Of a DNA stretch of 49,252 bases, positions 15,670 through 24,212 are shown in pieces (position 1 is the first letter of the stretch; each line of letters begins with the position of its first letter). This DNA comes from Paenibacillus sp. MAHUQ-63 (GTDB lineage: Bacteria > Bacillota > Bacilli > Paenibacillales > NBRC-103111), in the NCBI RefSeq assembly GCF_028765165.1, contig NZ_JARADB010000016.1:1-49252 (forward strand). Direction: 5' to 3'. A model generated the notes under the pieces. That model did no database searches. It saw only the letters and a program-made list of their open reading frames with translations, and was not told the DNA's origin. Both the position numbers and the translations under genes were made by a program.

Positions 15670-15840
15670 CTACCTGTTGTAGCCGCATTTTTTCGCAAGT
15701 GTTGGCCATGTCGATAGAAACATGCTTTCCCAACGGTCTTCTGGCAGTACCATGATCCATCTTGCGATTTGATCCAAGCCCATGTCATTCAGGGTTTGAA
15801 CGACTTCTTGTCTTTCACAGCTAGTTTTTAATGCTAACAT
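15670..15840 (-). CDS. 56-residue hypothetical protein
   Basis: A short frame starting MLALKTSCERQEVV and ending KKCGYNR. It has ATG 15840, a GAGGTGG ribosome binding site 7-8 nt upstream and a strong terminator just downstream, so it has the signals of a real gene despite its size. Predicted secondary structure is mostly helical. There are two Cys, three Trp and no signal peptide. I do not recognise it. It could belong to a family of small helical regulators, but nothing in the sequence says so. It is isolated between hprK and the DUF4129 operon, all on the minus strand. Confidence 0.6.
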   Translation of the reverse strand: MLALKTSCERQEVVQTLNDMGLDQIARWIMVLPEDRWESMFLSTWPTLAKKCGYNR

Positions 15841-15914
15841 CTCAAAACCACCTCATCAATTGTATTCAAACAATTATGCATATGCGGCGGCGGGACGAAA
15901 TGTGACGATTTCTC

Positions 15915-15963
15915 ATAAAAAAGTGCAAGAGGCCATGCAGTCGGGTGCTGCACAGCCTCTTCG
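15915..15963 (-). terminator. terminator of the MoxR-DUF58-DUF4129 operon
   Basis: On the minus strand AAGAGGC..TGCAG and CTGCA..GCCTCTT form a long interrupted stem followed by GCAC and T6. Confidence 0.85.
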
Positions 15964-15978
15964 TGGTTTACAAAGCGC

Positions 15979-17346
15979 CTATTTGAGGTGATTGCGAAGT
16001 TTAGGCTCGATCGACTGCAGCACTTCATCGAGCTTACGGTCAGTGATATCGGACTCCCCGTACCGAACCTCGTTATAGGCAGACGTGATGGCGTGAACGG
16101 TGTCGGCCGGCAGCTGTCGGCCGGCGAGATCTTGTTCCGTTTCGTTCGGCGTTAAGGCGCGATTGTACGAATATCCGCTTTGCGCGGCCCGTTCAATGAG
16201 CAGCCGGTACAAGTAACGGACGCGCTCCCGGTTGTTCGGCAGATGCGACCATTTCTTCGCCTGTCCCCGTTCCCGGCCGAGCTTCCTATTGCGCAGCCAG
16301 TAACGCGGCAGCTCTCTCCAATCCACCAGTGCTTCCTTCTCATCGATGTAACCATCGGAGCCATCCGGATGTCCGCTGCCGACCGATCGTTTCATCAGAC
16401 GCATGAGAAGCTTACGCAGGGCAGGTGCCAGTTTCGAGACAATGAGATAGACGGCAAGCAGGACGACGGCTATCACAATGAGGTACCCGAACACCACTTG
16501 CACATAGTGGAACAGCGTATCAAGCCAGCTCGGTTCCTTCGGGGAAGCGGGCGGCAGCAGCGGCGGCATCGCCGTAGGGTTAGGCTCGGGCGGCGCATCC
16601 GGCGGCGGATCGGACTGCAGCAGACCGAGTACCCATGCGATCGCAGCCCGCAGCCAGGAACCTAGAGCATGACGAACCTGCTGGAAGTACCCGACGAAAG
16701 CGATGATCATAAGTAAGGTCATTAACCATATGCGGCTGGAGCGTTTCACGGTCCGGGATAGCGATGACGCGGCTGTCTGTTCGTCTCCGGCTAATGTCGC
16801 TGCGAGCAGCCGGGCATGATGCGTAGCGCAGAAGAAGATGACCATCGAGACGAAGCCAAGTCCGTTCAACCAGCCCATATACGGATGAAATAAGGTGAGA
16901 CGTCCCATCACCGGAACAGCGATGACATACAGCAAGCCGGCCGTCAAATATCCGGCGGGAGGGAATAAAGCGTTCCAGCCGAACTTCGAGCAGCGTATCC
17001 CGCGAAAGGCGAGAAGCAGCCCGATAGCGGCGCATGCCCAGCTGTGCCAACCGCTGCCTTGGAAGAGCGAGGCCGCAGCCCATCCGGTTAATAGGCTTCC
17101 GGTAAGCTCATAGAGCGTGCGGGAAAGCCAGCGAATGCCCCCAAGCAAGCGTCCTGCTACATAGCATAGCAGAAGCTGCAGAGCGAACAGCCAGATGGAC
17201 GTCTCGGACAAATAAGCGTGCGCAAGCACGACCAGCGGCGCGAATAAGATCAGCTCGATGAAGGCGAACAGCCATGATAACCCGAAAGCGCGCAGCCATG
17301 TCTCCAGGCTAGCCTGCCGTGCTTGCTCTTGAAGCGGTGCCGTCAT
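15979..17346 (-). CDS. multi-pass membrane protein with C-terminal DUF4129
   Basis: A 455-residue membrane protein. The first 235 residues hold about six to seven hydrophobic helices. A proline-rich loop follows (about 245-272, DPPPDAPPEPNPTAMPP), then another helix near 282-305 and a soluble C-terminal DUF4129 region (RVRYLYRLLIERAAQSGYS, TLNE-like TPNETEQDL, then AYNEVRYGE). In the usual locus the third gene also carries an extracellular transglutaminase core. I see no such Cys-His-Asp core here, so this looks like a version without the enzyme domain. ATG 17346 has GGGAGG 8 nt upstream and overlaps the DUF58 gene by 38 bp, which argues for coupled translation. Confidence 0.8.
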   Translation of the reverse strand: MTAPLQEQARQASLETWLRAFGLSWLFAFIELILFAPLVVLAHAYLSETSIWLFALQLLLCYVAGRLLGGIRWLSRTLYELTGSLLTGWAAASLFQGSGWHSWACAAIGLLLAFRGIRCSKFGWNALFPPAGYLTAGLLYVIAVPVMGRLTLFHPYMGWLNGLGFVSMVIFFCATHHARLLAATLAGDEQTAASSLSRTVKRSSRIWLMTLLMIIAFVGYFQQVRHALGSWLRAAIAWVLGLLQSDPPPDAPPEPNPTAMPPLLPPASPKEPSWLDTLFHYVQVVFGYLIVIAVVLLAVYLIVSKLAPALRKLLMRLMKRSVGSGHPDGSDGYIDEKEALVDWRELPRYWLRNRKLGRERGQAKKWSHLPNNRERVRYLYRLLIERAAQSGYSYNRALTPNETEQDLAGRQLPADTVHAITSAYNEVRYGESDITDRKLDEVLQSIEPKLRNHLK

Positions 17347-18460
17347 CCCGGGAACCTCCCTCCGTGTCGTGCAAGTTTAGCAGCTCATGCCGCAAGGGAA
17401 CGATGAAGACGGAATGTCCCGAGGCCTCCAGCTGCTGGATGCTGGCTTCGATGGCCTCCGATACGAAAGCCGTCAGCAGAACGATGTCCATGGCGCTTCC
17501 TTCCCGCTCGACCCACCCGTCAAGGTAGTCCGCACAAGAGCGGGTGCAGGAAACCGCAGCTTTAGCCATCGTTTCAAAGATGTAGGCCAGATGCGGATAC
17601 CCGCCAGCCGGAGCTACATACACGGGCACGCCGGGCTGGTCCTGCAGCGATCCGTTGTAGCCGAAGCCTGCGGGCACGCCTTGGCTTACCGCGTATTCCG
17701 CCAGCGTGGCGGCGTAGGACAAGCCTTTCTCGACGAGTTCCGGATCGCTGACCGCATCCCACATGGTCGGCGTAATCTGCGTATTCACGACGATAAGCAG
17801 CCTCGGGTCCGCCGTGAACTCCCGATTGTACACCTGCAGCCGCTGGCTGCGTGCGGTCGCTTTCCAATGGATGCTGTTCATCGTATCCCCATAACGGTAC
17901 TCCCGCACACCGGAGACGAGGAACGGATCGGGCATGATCCAGCGCTTCACGGTAACGTCTCCCTGCCAGCGGCTGGACGGCAGCGGGATCTCCTCCCGGC
18001 TGACGAGACGGGGGTAGACGAGAAGCTCCAGCGCTACCCGCTGGCTCTTCGTGGCGGCTTGAACGCCGGCGAGATCTCCGATGGAAGCGGAAACGGTTTC
18101 AAGTTTATACCAGCCTCGCTTCCCGCAGACGACCTGGTGCCGCCTGACGATGCGGGTATAAGGCATCAAAGAGAAGAGGCTGCGGTGATTCTGGAAAATC
18201 TCGCCGCTGCTGACCGCGAGATTGCTCATTCTCGCGAAATGCAGACCGGCGTGGATGGTGGACTCCAAGCGCAGCCACGGGATCGGGGCCAGCTTGCGGT
18301 TCACGATCGTTTCAATCATTTCGATGCGGTCCCCGGCATGTGCGTGCTTCTGGCTGAATGTTCGCCCGATCGTAAGGCCGCGGAACCCCAAACGAGCGAA
18401 GACTGCATGCTGCACAAGGAAGAGGAGGGCGGCAATGAGCACAATCCATGCGATGCTCAT
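17309..18460 (-). CDS. DUF58 domain-containing protein
   Basis: A 383-residue protein with one N-terminal membrane helix (residues 3-20). Its DUF58 core has the signature VREYRYGDTMNSIHWKATAR near 200-225, followed by a von Willebrand-A-like segment. Members occur next to MoxR ATPases and are thought to work with them as client or adaptor; the molecular role is not settled. ATG 18460 is 4 nt past the moxR stop codon, and the 3' end overlaps the DUF4129 gene, so the three are one operon. Confidence 0.88.
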   Translation of the reverse strand: MSIAWIVLIAALLFLVQHAVFARLGFRGLTIGRTFSQKHAHAGDRIEMIETIVNRKLAPIPWLRLESTIHAGLHFARMSNLAVSSGEIFQNHRSLFSLMPYTRIVRRHQVVCGKRGWYKLETVSASIGDLAGVQAATKSQRVALELLVYPRLVSREEIPLPSSRWQGDVTVKRWIMPDPFLVSGVREYRYGDTMNSIHWKATARSQRLQVYNREFTADPRLLIVVNTQITPTMWDAVSDPELVEKGLSYAATLAEYAVSQGVPAGFGYNGSLQDQPGVPVYVAPAGGYPHLAYIFETMAKAAVSCTRSCADYLDGWVEREGSAMDIVLLTAFVSEAIEASIQQLEASGHSVFIVPLRHELLNLHDTEGGSRDDGTASRASTAG

Positions 18461-18464
18461 GGGC

Positions 18465-19421
18465 TTACCCCAGCTTCACTTCCGTAGGCACGGGGGTCGC
18501 GGCGAGAACGCCTGCCAGCAGTGCTTGCACCTGCTGATCCTGCTGCCGCGACCGCGTCCGCAGCAAGATGCGGTGCGCCCAGACGGGCTGCGCCAGCGCC
18601 TTGATGTCGTCCGGCAGCACGTAATCGCGGCCGCGCAGCGCGGCGAGTACCTGCGCCGATTTCATCAAGGCGCGGATGCCGCGCGGCGAGACGCCGAGCG
18701 CCGCATCGGCATGCGTGCGCGTCGCTTCCGCCAGCTGCACGATGTACTGCAGCAGCTCGTCGTTGACGCGCACCTGCGGGAACAAGCGCTGCGCTTCCAG
18801 CAGCTCCGCGCGGCTGACGGCCGGCTGCAGCGCCTCGAGCGGGTCCTGCTGCCGGTAGCGCTTCAAGATCTGGACCTGCTCGGCGGCGGCCGGGTAGCCG
18901 AGGGAGAGCTTCATCAGGAAGCGGTCAAGCTGCGCTTCCGGGAGCGGGAACGTCCCCTGATTCTCGACGGGGTTCTGTGTCGCGATCACGAGGAACGGCG
19001 CTTCGAGCGCGTGCGTTTCCCCGTCGATGCTTACCTGGCGCTCCTCCATGGATTCCAGCAGCGCGGATTGCGTACGCGGCGTCGCCCGGTTTATCTCATC
19101 GGCGAGCACGATGTGGGCGAACAGCGGGCCCGGGCGGAATTCGAACTCCGCCAGCTTCTGGTTGTAAAAGTTAATGCCGCTAACATCCGAAGGCAGCAGA
19201 TCGGGCGTGAATTGAATGCGCTTCATCGTGCCGTCGAGCGAACGGGCCAGCGCCTTGGCGAGCTGTGTTTTGCCGGTGCCGGGCACGTCCTCCAGCAGCA
19301 CATGGCCGGAAGCGATGAGCGCGATGACCATCAGCTCGATCGTATCGTCTTTCCCTACAATGACTTTGCCTACATTCTCCTTGATTCGTGAAGCCATGCG
19401 TCCCAGCTGTGCGAAATCCAA
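18465..19421 (-). CDS. MoxR-family AAA+ ATPase
   Basis: A 318-residue ATPase. Walker A is GTGKTQLAKAL near residue 46, Walker B is VLADEINRATPRTQ, and sensor regions follow (IATQNPVENQGTFPLPEAQL). A C-terminal lid ends the protein. MoxR proteins act as chaperone-like motors that help metal-cofactor or surface complexes mature. The start is TTG 19421 with GGGAGG 9 nt upstream. First gene of the operon with DUF58 and DUF4129 partners. On the minus strand TTGACA (19461-19466, read in reverse) is a possible -35. Confidence 0.92.
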   Translation of the reverse strand: MDFAQLGRMASRIKENVGKVIVGKDDTIELMVIALIASGHVLLEDVPGTGKTQLAKALARSLDGTMKRIQFTPDLLPSDVSGINFYNQKLAEFEFRPGPLFAHIVLADEINRATPRTQSALLESMEERQVSIDGETHALEAPFLVIATQNPVENQGTFPLPEAQLDRFLMKLSLGYPAAAEQVQILKRYRQQDPLEALQPAVSRAELLEAQRLFPQVRVNDELLQYIVQLAEATRTHADAALGVSPRGIRALMKSAQVLAALRGRDYVLPDDIKALAQPVWAHRILLRTRSRQQDQQVQALLAGVLAATPVPTEVKLG

Positions 19422-19503
19422 CGGCGGTTCCTCCCAAACGATTAATGTCGTTAACTAATATGTCAAAGAATACATAATGGCTGTCCCTTCTCATTTTAAC
19501 AGA

Positions 19504-19521
19504 CCCTAGGGTAAATTTACC
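19504..19521. other. overlapping perfect palindromes between moxR and the YesN-type gene
   Basis: CCCTAGGG (19504-19511) runs directly into GGTAAATTTACC (19510-19521). This 18-bp palindromic cluster in the 223-bp divergent spacer looks like an operator for either gene set. No known consensus is matched. Confidence 0.5.
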
Positions 19522-19644
19522 ACGACTTCCTTCGATAACCTCGGCTGCTGTTGTGTATTCGATAGGCAGTGAGTACAATGTGGTTGAATACCTTGCAGAC
19601 TGACAAGTAAGTGTTTTATTTGTAAATAAATAAGGGGGATTTCC

Positions 19645-21300
19645 ATGTATAAGTTGCTGTTGGTGGATGACGAAGAGGATGTCAGAGAAGGTGTCGTCCG
19701 CGAAGTGGATTGGGAAGCCATCGGCTTCGAGGTGATCGACAAAGCGGAGAACGGCAGGGAAGCGCTGGAGCTTGTGGAGCGGCTGCTCCCGGATGTGGTC
19801 GTGACGGACATCCAGATGCCGTTCATGAACGGCCTTCAGCTGGCTGAAGCGGTCCGTGAACGGTACCCGACGATCAAGCTGATCATCCTCACCGGGCACG
19901 ACGAGTTCGAATACGCGCAGCGAGCGATCAAGCTGCACATTGACGAATATGTGCTGAAGCCGTTCTCCGCGCAGGAGCTGATTAATGCGCTGCTGAAAGT
20001 GAAAGGCCACATTCAGGAGGAAGTCGAGCACCGGAAGAACGTTCAACTGCTGATGGAGCATTACCGGAAGAGCATGCCTGTGCTGAAGGAGAATTTCTTG
20101 GCTACGCTCATGAACCGGAAGCTTCCGCGCGATGAAGTGTATGAGAAAGCGGCCAATTACGGGATCGAACTGAACGGGAACTGCTATGTCGCTGCGGTGA
20201 TGAGCATTGACGCCGTGCTGATCCCCGAGGTGGATCCGGAGAACCGGGGCGAGCTGTCCAAATCCGTCTCGCTGCAATACTCGGAGGATCAGGCGCTGAA
20301 ATATTTCGCCCTGTTAAACATTACGGAGGAGATCGCCGAGAAGCGCGGGCTTGGGCTCGTTTTCATGCATAATGACCAAGTGGTCGTATTGGCCGTGAGG
20401 GAGAGCAGCGAGCGGGAGAAGGCCCTGCAGGAAACGATGAAGGTGCTGGAAGAAATCCGGTTGAACGTCGAGAAATATTTGAAGCTCACGTTGACGGTCG
20501 GCATCGGAACGGTGATGCAGGATATCTCCAAGATCAGCTATTCGTATGAGGATGCCGTGCTGGCGCTGGATTACCGGCTGATTCTGGGCAACAACCGGAT
20601 CATATCGATCGATGACGTGGAGAAGCGCAGCATTGAGAAGATCCGGTTCGACGATGTGAAAGAGCATGCCTTGACCCGCTGCATTAAGGTCGGGACGAAT
20701 GTGGAGATTCGCGAGACGATCGACGAGCTTTTCCACGGGATTGAAGGAGCCGGCTCCGTGAAGGATTATCAGATCTATTTGCTTGAAATTCTCACCTGCA
20801 TCTTGAAGGCGGCGAAGGACTCCAACCTGAACGTGGACGAGGTGTTCGGCGACAACTTCATTCCATTCACGGAGATCAACAAATTCACCTCGCTTGAGGA
20901 GGCCAAGCACTGGCTTGCCGAGCTGTGTCTCTCCATGATGAATCATATTGCTACGGACCGCCAAAGCACATATAGAAATCTCGTGGAGATGGCCAAGGAT
21001 TATACGAAAGCTCACTATCATGAGGGCGATATTACGATTAACAAGGTGTGCGGGCACTTGCATATCAGCGCCGGGTATTTCAGCTCGATTTTCAAGAAAG
21101 AGACGAAGATGACGTTCGTGAACTATTTGAACCATATCCGGATGGAGGCGGCCAAAGAGCTGCTGCGCACGACAGATATGAAGGCGCTGGAAATTGCCGA
21201 GAAGGTGGGCTACGCCGACGCCAACTATTTCAGCTTCTCCTTCCGTAAGAATGTCGGCGTCTCTCCGAAGGAATACCGCAATAACAGCACCAAAGGGTAG
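19645..21300 (+). CDS. YesN-type response regulator with AraC DNA-binding domain
   Basis: A 551-residue regulator. Residues 1-120 are a receiver domain with Asp8-Asp9, phospho-acceptor Asp55 (VVTDIQMPFMNG) and the Lys in YVLKPFS. A long linker domain of about 310 residues follows. Residues about 450-548 are an AraC-type double helix-turn-helix (ISAGYFSSIFKKETKMTF, then ALEIAEKVGYADANYFSFSF). It is the first gene of a three-gene operon with a YesM-type kinase 26 bp on and a sugar-binding lipoprotein after that. The likely target is the mglBAC promoter just downstream. Confidence 0.93.
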   Translation: MYKLLLVDDEEDVREGVVREVDWEAIGFEVIDKAENGREALELVERLLPDVVVTDIQMPFMNGLQLAEAVRERYPTIKLIILTGHDEFEYAQRAIKLHIDEYVLKPFSAQELINALLKVKGHIQEEVEHRKNVQLLMEHYRKSMPVLKENFLATLMNRKLPRDEVYEKAANYGIELNGNCYVAAVMSIDAVLIPEVDPENRGELSKSVSLQYSEDQALKYFALLNITEEIAEKRGLGLVFMHNDQVVVLAVRESSEREKALQETMKVLEEIRLNVEKYLKLTLTVGIGTVMQDISKISYSYEDAVLALDYRLILGNNRIISIDDVEKRSIEKIRFDDVKEHALTRCIKVGTNVEIRETIDELFHGIEGAGSVKDYQIYLLEILTCILKAAKDSNLNVDEVFGDNFIPFTEINKFTSLEEAKHWLAELCLSMMNHIATDRQSTYRNLVEMAKDYTKAHYHEGDITINKVCGHLHISAGYFSSIFKKETKMTFVNYLNHIRMEAAKELLRTTDMKALEIAEKVGYADANYFSFSFRKNVGVSPKEYRNNSTKG

Positions 21301-21326
21301 CGCAGGAATGGAACGGGGGTGTCAGT

Positions 21327-23111
21327 TTGATACGAAAAGTGAAAGCGCTGTTCAGGTCCTTGTATGTTGTGCTGCTGGACACGATGAGAGTGAAGAGCAT
21401 CCAGTTCGCGATTACGATGTCTTTTATTTTCATTACCGTGACCGTCATGCTCATCATCTCGCTGGTCCTGTACAACAAATTCTCGCGTACGGCGGAAGAA
21501 AGCGCGTTTCTGAATACACAACAAATCGTCGAACAGGTGCAGTTTAACCTGGAAAATTACATCAAGGGCATGGCGGATACCTTCGAGGTCGTCGACGCCA
21601 AAATCGCGAACAGCCATGGCGTGCCGTCGGACAAGCTGAGCGAGCAGCTGGAGACGATCGCCAGCACGCGTGAAGACATCGTGTCCATTAACTTGTTTGC
21701 GGCTGACGGGACGATGATTACGGGCATTCATAACGCCGAAATGCGGAAAAACACACGGCTGCTAGAGCAATCCTGGTTCAGGTCCGCACTCGATAACCCG
21801 AATCATCTTTCCTTCTCGCTGCCGCATATTCAGAACTTGTTCAAGGACCCGTACCGCTGGGTCGTCTCCATGAGCAAAGGGGTATCGATCGAAAGGAACG
21901 GCACATGGCAGGATGCGGTGCTGCTCGTCGACGTCAATTTCAAAACGCTGGATGACGTCTTCCGCACGGTGTCGCTGGGCAAGAAAGGCTATGTCTATAT
22001 TATCGACGACTCCGCCGGCAACATTGTGTACCATCCGCAGCAGCAGCTGATCTATATCGGCCTGAAATATGAGAATGTGGAGCAGGCGCTCAAATTCTCC
22101 TACGGCAAATATATGGACGTGAGCGAAGGCGAGTCCCGGCTGAATGTCGTTCGAACCGTGAACAATATCGGGTGGAAAATTATCGGCGTGTCCTACCTCG
22201 ATGAGATGATCACGACGCGCAAAGAAATCAGCACGTTCATGATTTGGCTGCTCGTCATTGTTCTTATTTTCATTTTGCTCATCTCCTCCTTCATGTCGGC
22301 CCGCATCTCCCAGCCTATCAAACGGCTCAAGAAATCGATGGAAATGGTCGAGAAGGGCCACTTCGACACGTACATCCATGTTCGCGGCGCCGATGAAGTG
22401 GAGCAGCTGTCACGCCGCTTCAATCTCATGGTGTCCCGGGTGCGCGAGCTGATGGACCAGAACATTCAAGAGCAGGAGATCAAGCGGAAGAACGAGCTCG
22501 AGGTGCTGCAGTCTCAAATCAATCCGCACTTCCTGTACAACACGCTCAATTCGGTGGTCCGGATGGTCGGTACCGGGAAGAATGATGAAGTCGTCACGAC
22601 GATTACTTCGTTATCGAAGTTTTTTCGGATTTCGCTCAGCAAAGGCAAGAGCATCATTACCATCGGGGATGAGATCGAGCATATCCGGAACTATTTGATC
22701 ATCCAGAAGATGAGGTATAAGGACAAGTTCGATTACAGCATCGAGGCCGACGAAGAAGTGTTGGCTTACAAGACGCTGAAGCTCATTCTTCAGCCGTTCG
22801 TCGAGAATGCGCTCTATCATGGCATCGAATACATGGTGGACGAGGGGCATATTCACATCTCCGCAAGGAAATTCAAGGATACCATCGTGCTTCAGGTTCG
22901 GGACAACGGGGTCGGCATGTCCGAAGAAACGCTCAAGAACATTATGAACGGTTCCGTCAAAAGCGAGAAAGGCTCAGGCGTCGGCCTGCGCAATGTTCAT
23001 GAGCGGATTCAGCTGTATTTCGGTCCCGAATACGGTGTGAAGGTGGAAAGCGAGCTGGAGGAAGGCACCGTCGTGAAGATTACGATTCCAGCCATTCTGG
23101 AAGATGAATAG
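21327..23111 (+). CDS. YesM-type (LytS-class) membrane sensor histidine kinase
   Basis: A 594-residue kinase with membrane helices near residues 26-50 and 300-322, an extracellular dCache-like sensor between them, then HAMP (about 325-380). The His_kinase domain has phospho-acceptor His401 in INPHFLYNTLNS, and the ATPase domain has DNGVGM and GSGVGLRNVHERI. The start is TTG 21327 with GGGGGTG about 7 nt upstream. It should phosphorylate the YesN-type regulator encoded just before it. The adjacent sugar-binding lipoprotein may present ligand to its outer domain. Confidence 0.93.
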   Translation: MIRKVKALFRSLYVVLLDTMRVKSIQFAITMSFIFITVTVMLIISLVLYNKFSRTAEESAFLNTQQIVEQVQFNLENYIKGMADTFEVVDAKIANSHGVPSDKLSEQLETIASTREDIVSINLFAADGTMITGIHNAEMRKNTRLLEQSWFRSALDNPNHLSFSLPHIQNLFKDPYRWVVSMSKGVSIERNGTWQDAVLLVDVNFKTLDDVFRTVSLGKKGYVYIIDDSAGNIVYHPQQQLIYIGLKYENVEQALKFSYGKYMDVSEGESRLNVVRTVNNIGWKIIGVSYLDEMITTRKEISTFMIWLLVIVLIFILLISSFMSARISQPIKRLKKSMEMVEKGHFDTYIHVRGADEVEQLSRRFNLMVSRVRELMDQNIQEQEIKRKNELEVLQSQINPHFLYNTLNSVVRMVGTGKNDEVVTTITSLSKFFRISLSKGKSIITIGDEIEHIRNYLIIQKMRYKDKFDYSIEADEEVLAYKTLKLILQPFVENALYHGIEYMVDEGHIHISARKFKDTIVLQVRDNGVGMSEETLKNIMNGSVKSEKGSGVGLRNVHERIQLYFGPEYGVKVESELEEGTVVKITIPAILEDE

Positions 23112-23123
23112 GAAGGAGAAGCG

Positions 23124-24104
23124 ATGGATAAAACAATGAAATGGAGCCCTCTCATATTTGCCGTCCTGGCCGCAATTCTCTCCTTATCCTCCTGCATGAA
23201 AGAAAGCGAAACGATCCCGACCCAGAAGAAGAAGCATTTGGAAGTCGTGCTGAGAAGCCAGGAAGGCGATTATTGGAAGACGGTGAAAATGGGTGCGGAG
23301 GTCGCCGCGAAGGAATTCGACGTGACGCTCGATTTCCGCGCGCCGGGCGATGAAGCGGATGTGAAAGGACAAATCGCTCTCATGGAGCAGTCGATCGGCA
23401 GCGGCCCCGACGGTATCGTGCTGGCTGCGAACGACTATAAGGAGCTGAGTCCCGTCGTCGACAGCGCAGCGGAGCGAGGCATTCCGGTCGTGACCATCGA
23501 CTCGGAGGTCAGCACGCGCAAGGCGAAGAGCTTCATAGGAGCCAATAACTACGAAGCCGGGCAATTGGCCGGACGACAGCTGGTCAAACTTGCCGGAACC
23601 AAAGGCAATATCGCGATCGTCAGCTTCAAGCAGGGTGAGCGCAATGCGGAGCTTCGGGAGCAAGGGCTGCTTCAAGAAATTTCGAAGTATCCCGGCATTC
23701 AGGTTATTGCCAAAGTGTATACGCTCACAGACCGGGGGACGGCCGACCAGCTTACGCAGGGCATCATCGAGAAATATCCGCACCTCGACGGGATTGTCGC
23801 GTTGAACGAAATGTCCTCGGTCGGCGTGGCGGACGCTATCCAACGGTTGAACCTGCAGGACAGGGTGAAGCTCATCACCTTCGACAGCACGTCCGAGGAG
23901 TTGGAGCTGCTTCAGGAGGGCGTGATCCAGGCGACCATTATCCAGAACCCGTTCAGCATCGGTTATCTGGGCGTCAAGAATGCGGTGGAAGCCTCGAACG
24001 GGAAGAAGATTCCGGATCGTGTGGATACCGGTACCAAGGCGATCGATCTGAGCAATATGTTCTGGTCCGATAATCAGAAATTGCTATTCCCGTTCATAAA
24101 GTGA
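23124..24104 (+). CDS. accessory sugar-binding lipoprotein (type I periplasmic-binding fold)
   Basis: A 326-residue lipoprotein with signal helix and lipobox LSSC (Cys24). The rest is a LacI/RbsB-like sugar-binding protein: EGDYWKTVKMGAEVAAKEF, DGIVLAANDYKE, IPVVTIDSE and DGIVALNEMSSVGVADAI. It starts 12 bp after the kinase gene and belongs to that operon, separate from the importer's own binding protein encoded next. Binding proteins placed this way act as ligand sensors for the kinase in known three-component systems such as XylFII-LytS-YesN of Clostridium, and I infer the same here. It could instead be a second transport receptor. Confidence 0.87.
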   Translation: MDKTMKWSPLIFAVLAAILSLSSCMKESETIPTQKKKHLEVVLRSQEGDYWKTVKMGAEVAAKEFDVTLDFRAPGDEADVKGQIALMEQSIGSGPDGIVLAANDYKELSPVVDSAAERGIPVVTIDSEVSTRKAKSFIGANNYEAGQLAGRQLVKLAGTKGNIAIVSFKQGERNAELREQGLLQEISKYPGIQVIAKVYTLTDRGTADQLTQGIIEKYPHLDGIVALNEMSSVGVADAIQRLNLQDRVKLITFDSTSEELELLQEGVIQATIIQNPFSIGYLGVKNAVEASNGKKIPDRVDTGTKAIDLSNMFWSDNQKLLFPFIK

Positions 24105-24139
24105 TGAGAATTTCGATAGAAGACATGAGGATATTGCAT

Positions 24140-24167
24140 TTGTTTCCTTATCGCCATGCCGTATATT
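24140..24167 (+). promoter_or_regulatory. candidate mglB promoter, probably activator-dependent
   Basis: TTGTTT and TATATT are spaced 16 bp apart and lie 46 bp upstream of mglB. The poor -35 box is what one expects for a promoter needing the YesN-type activator. No binding site for that activator is recognisable. Confidence 0.4.
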
Positions 24168-24212
24168 TAGACATGTAAATAAACAACACAACCTTTTAGG
24201 GAGGGTCTTACC

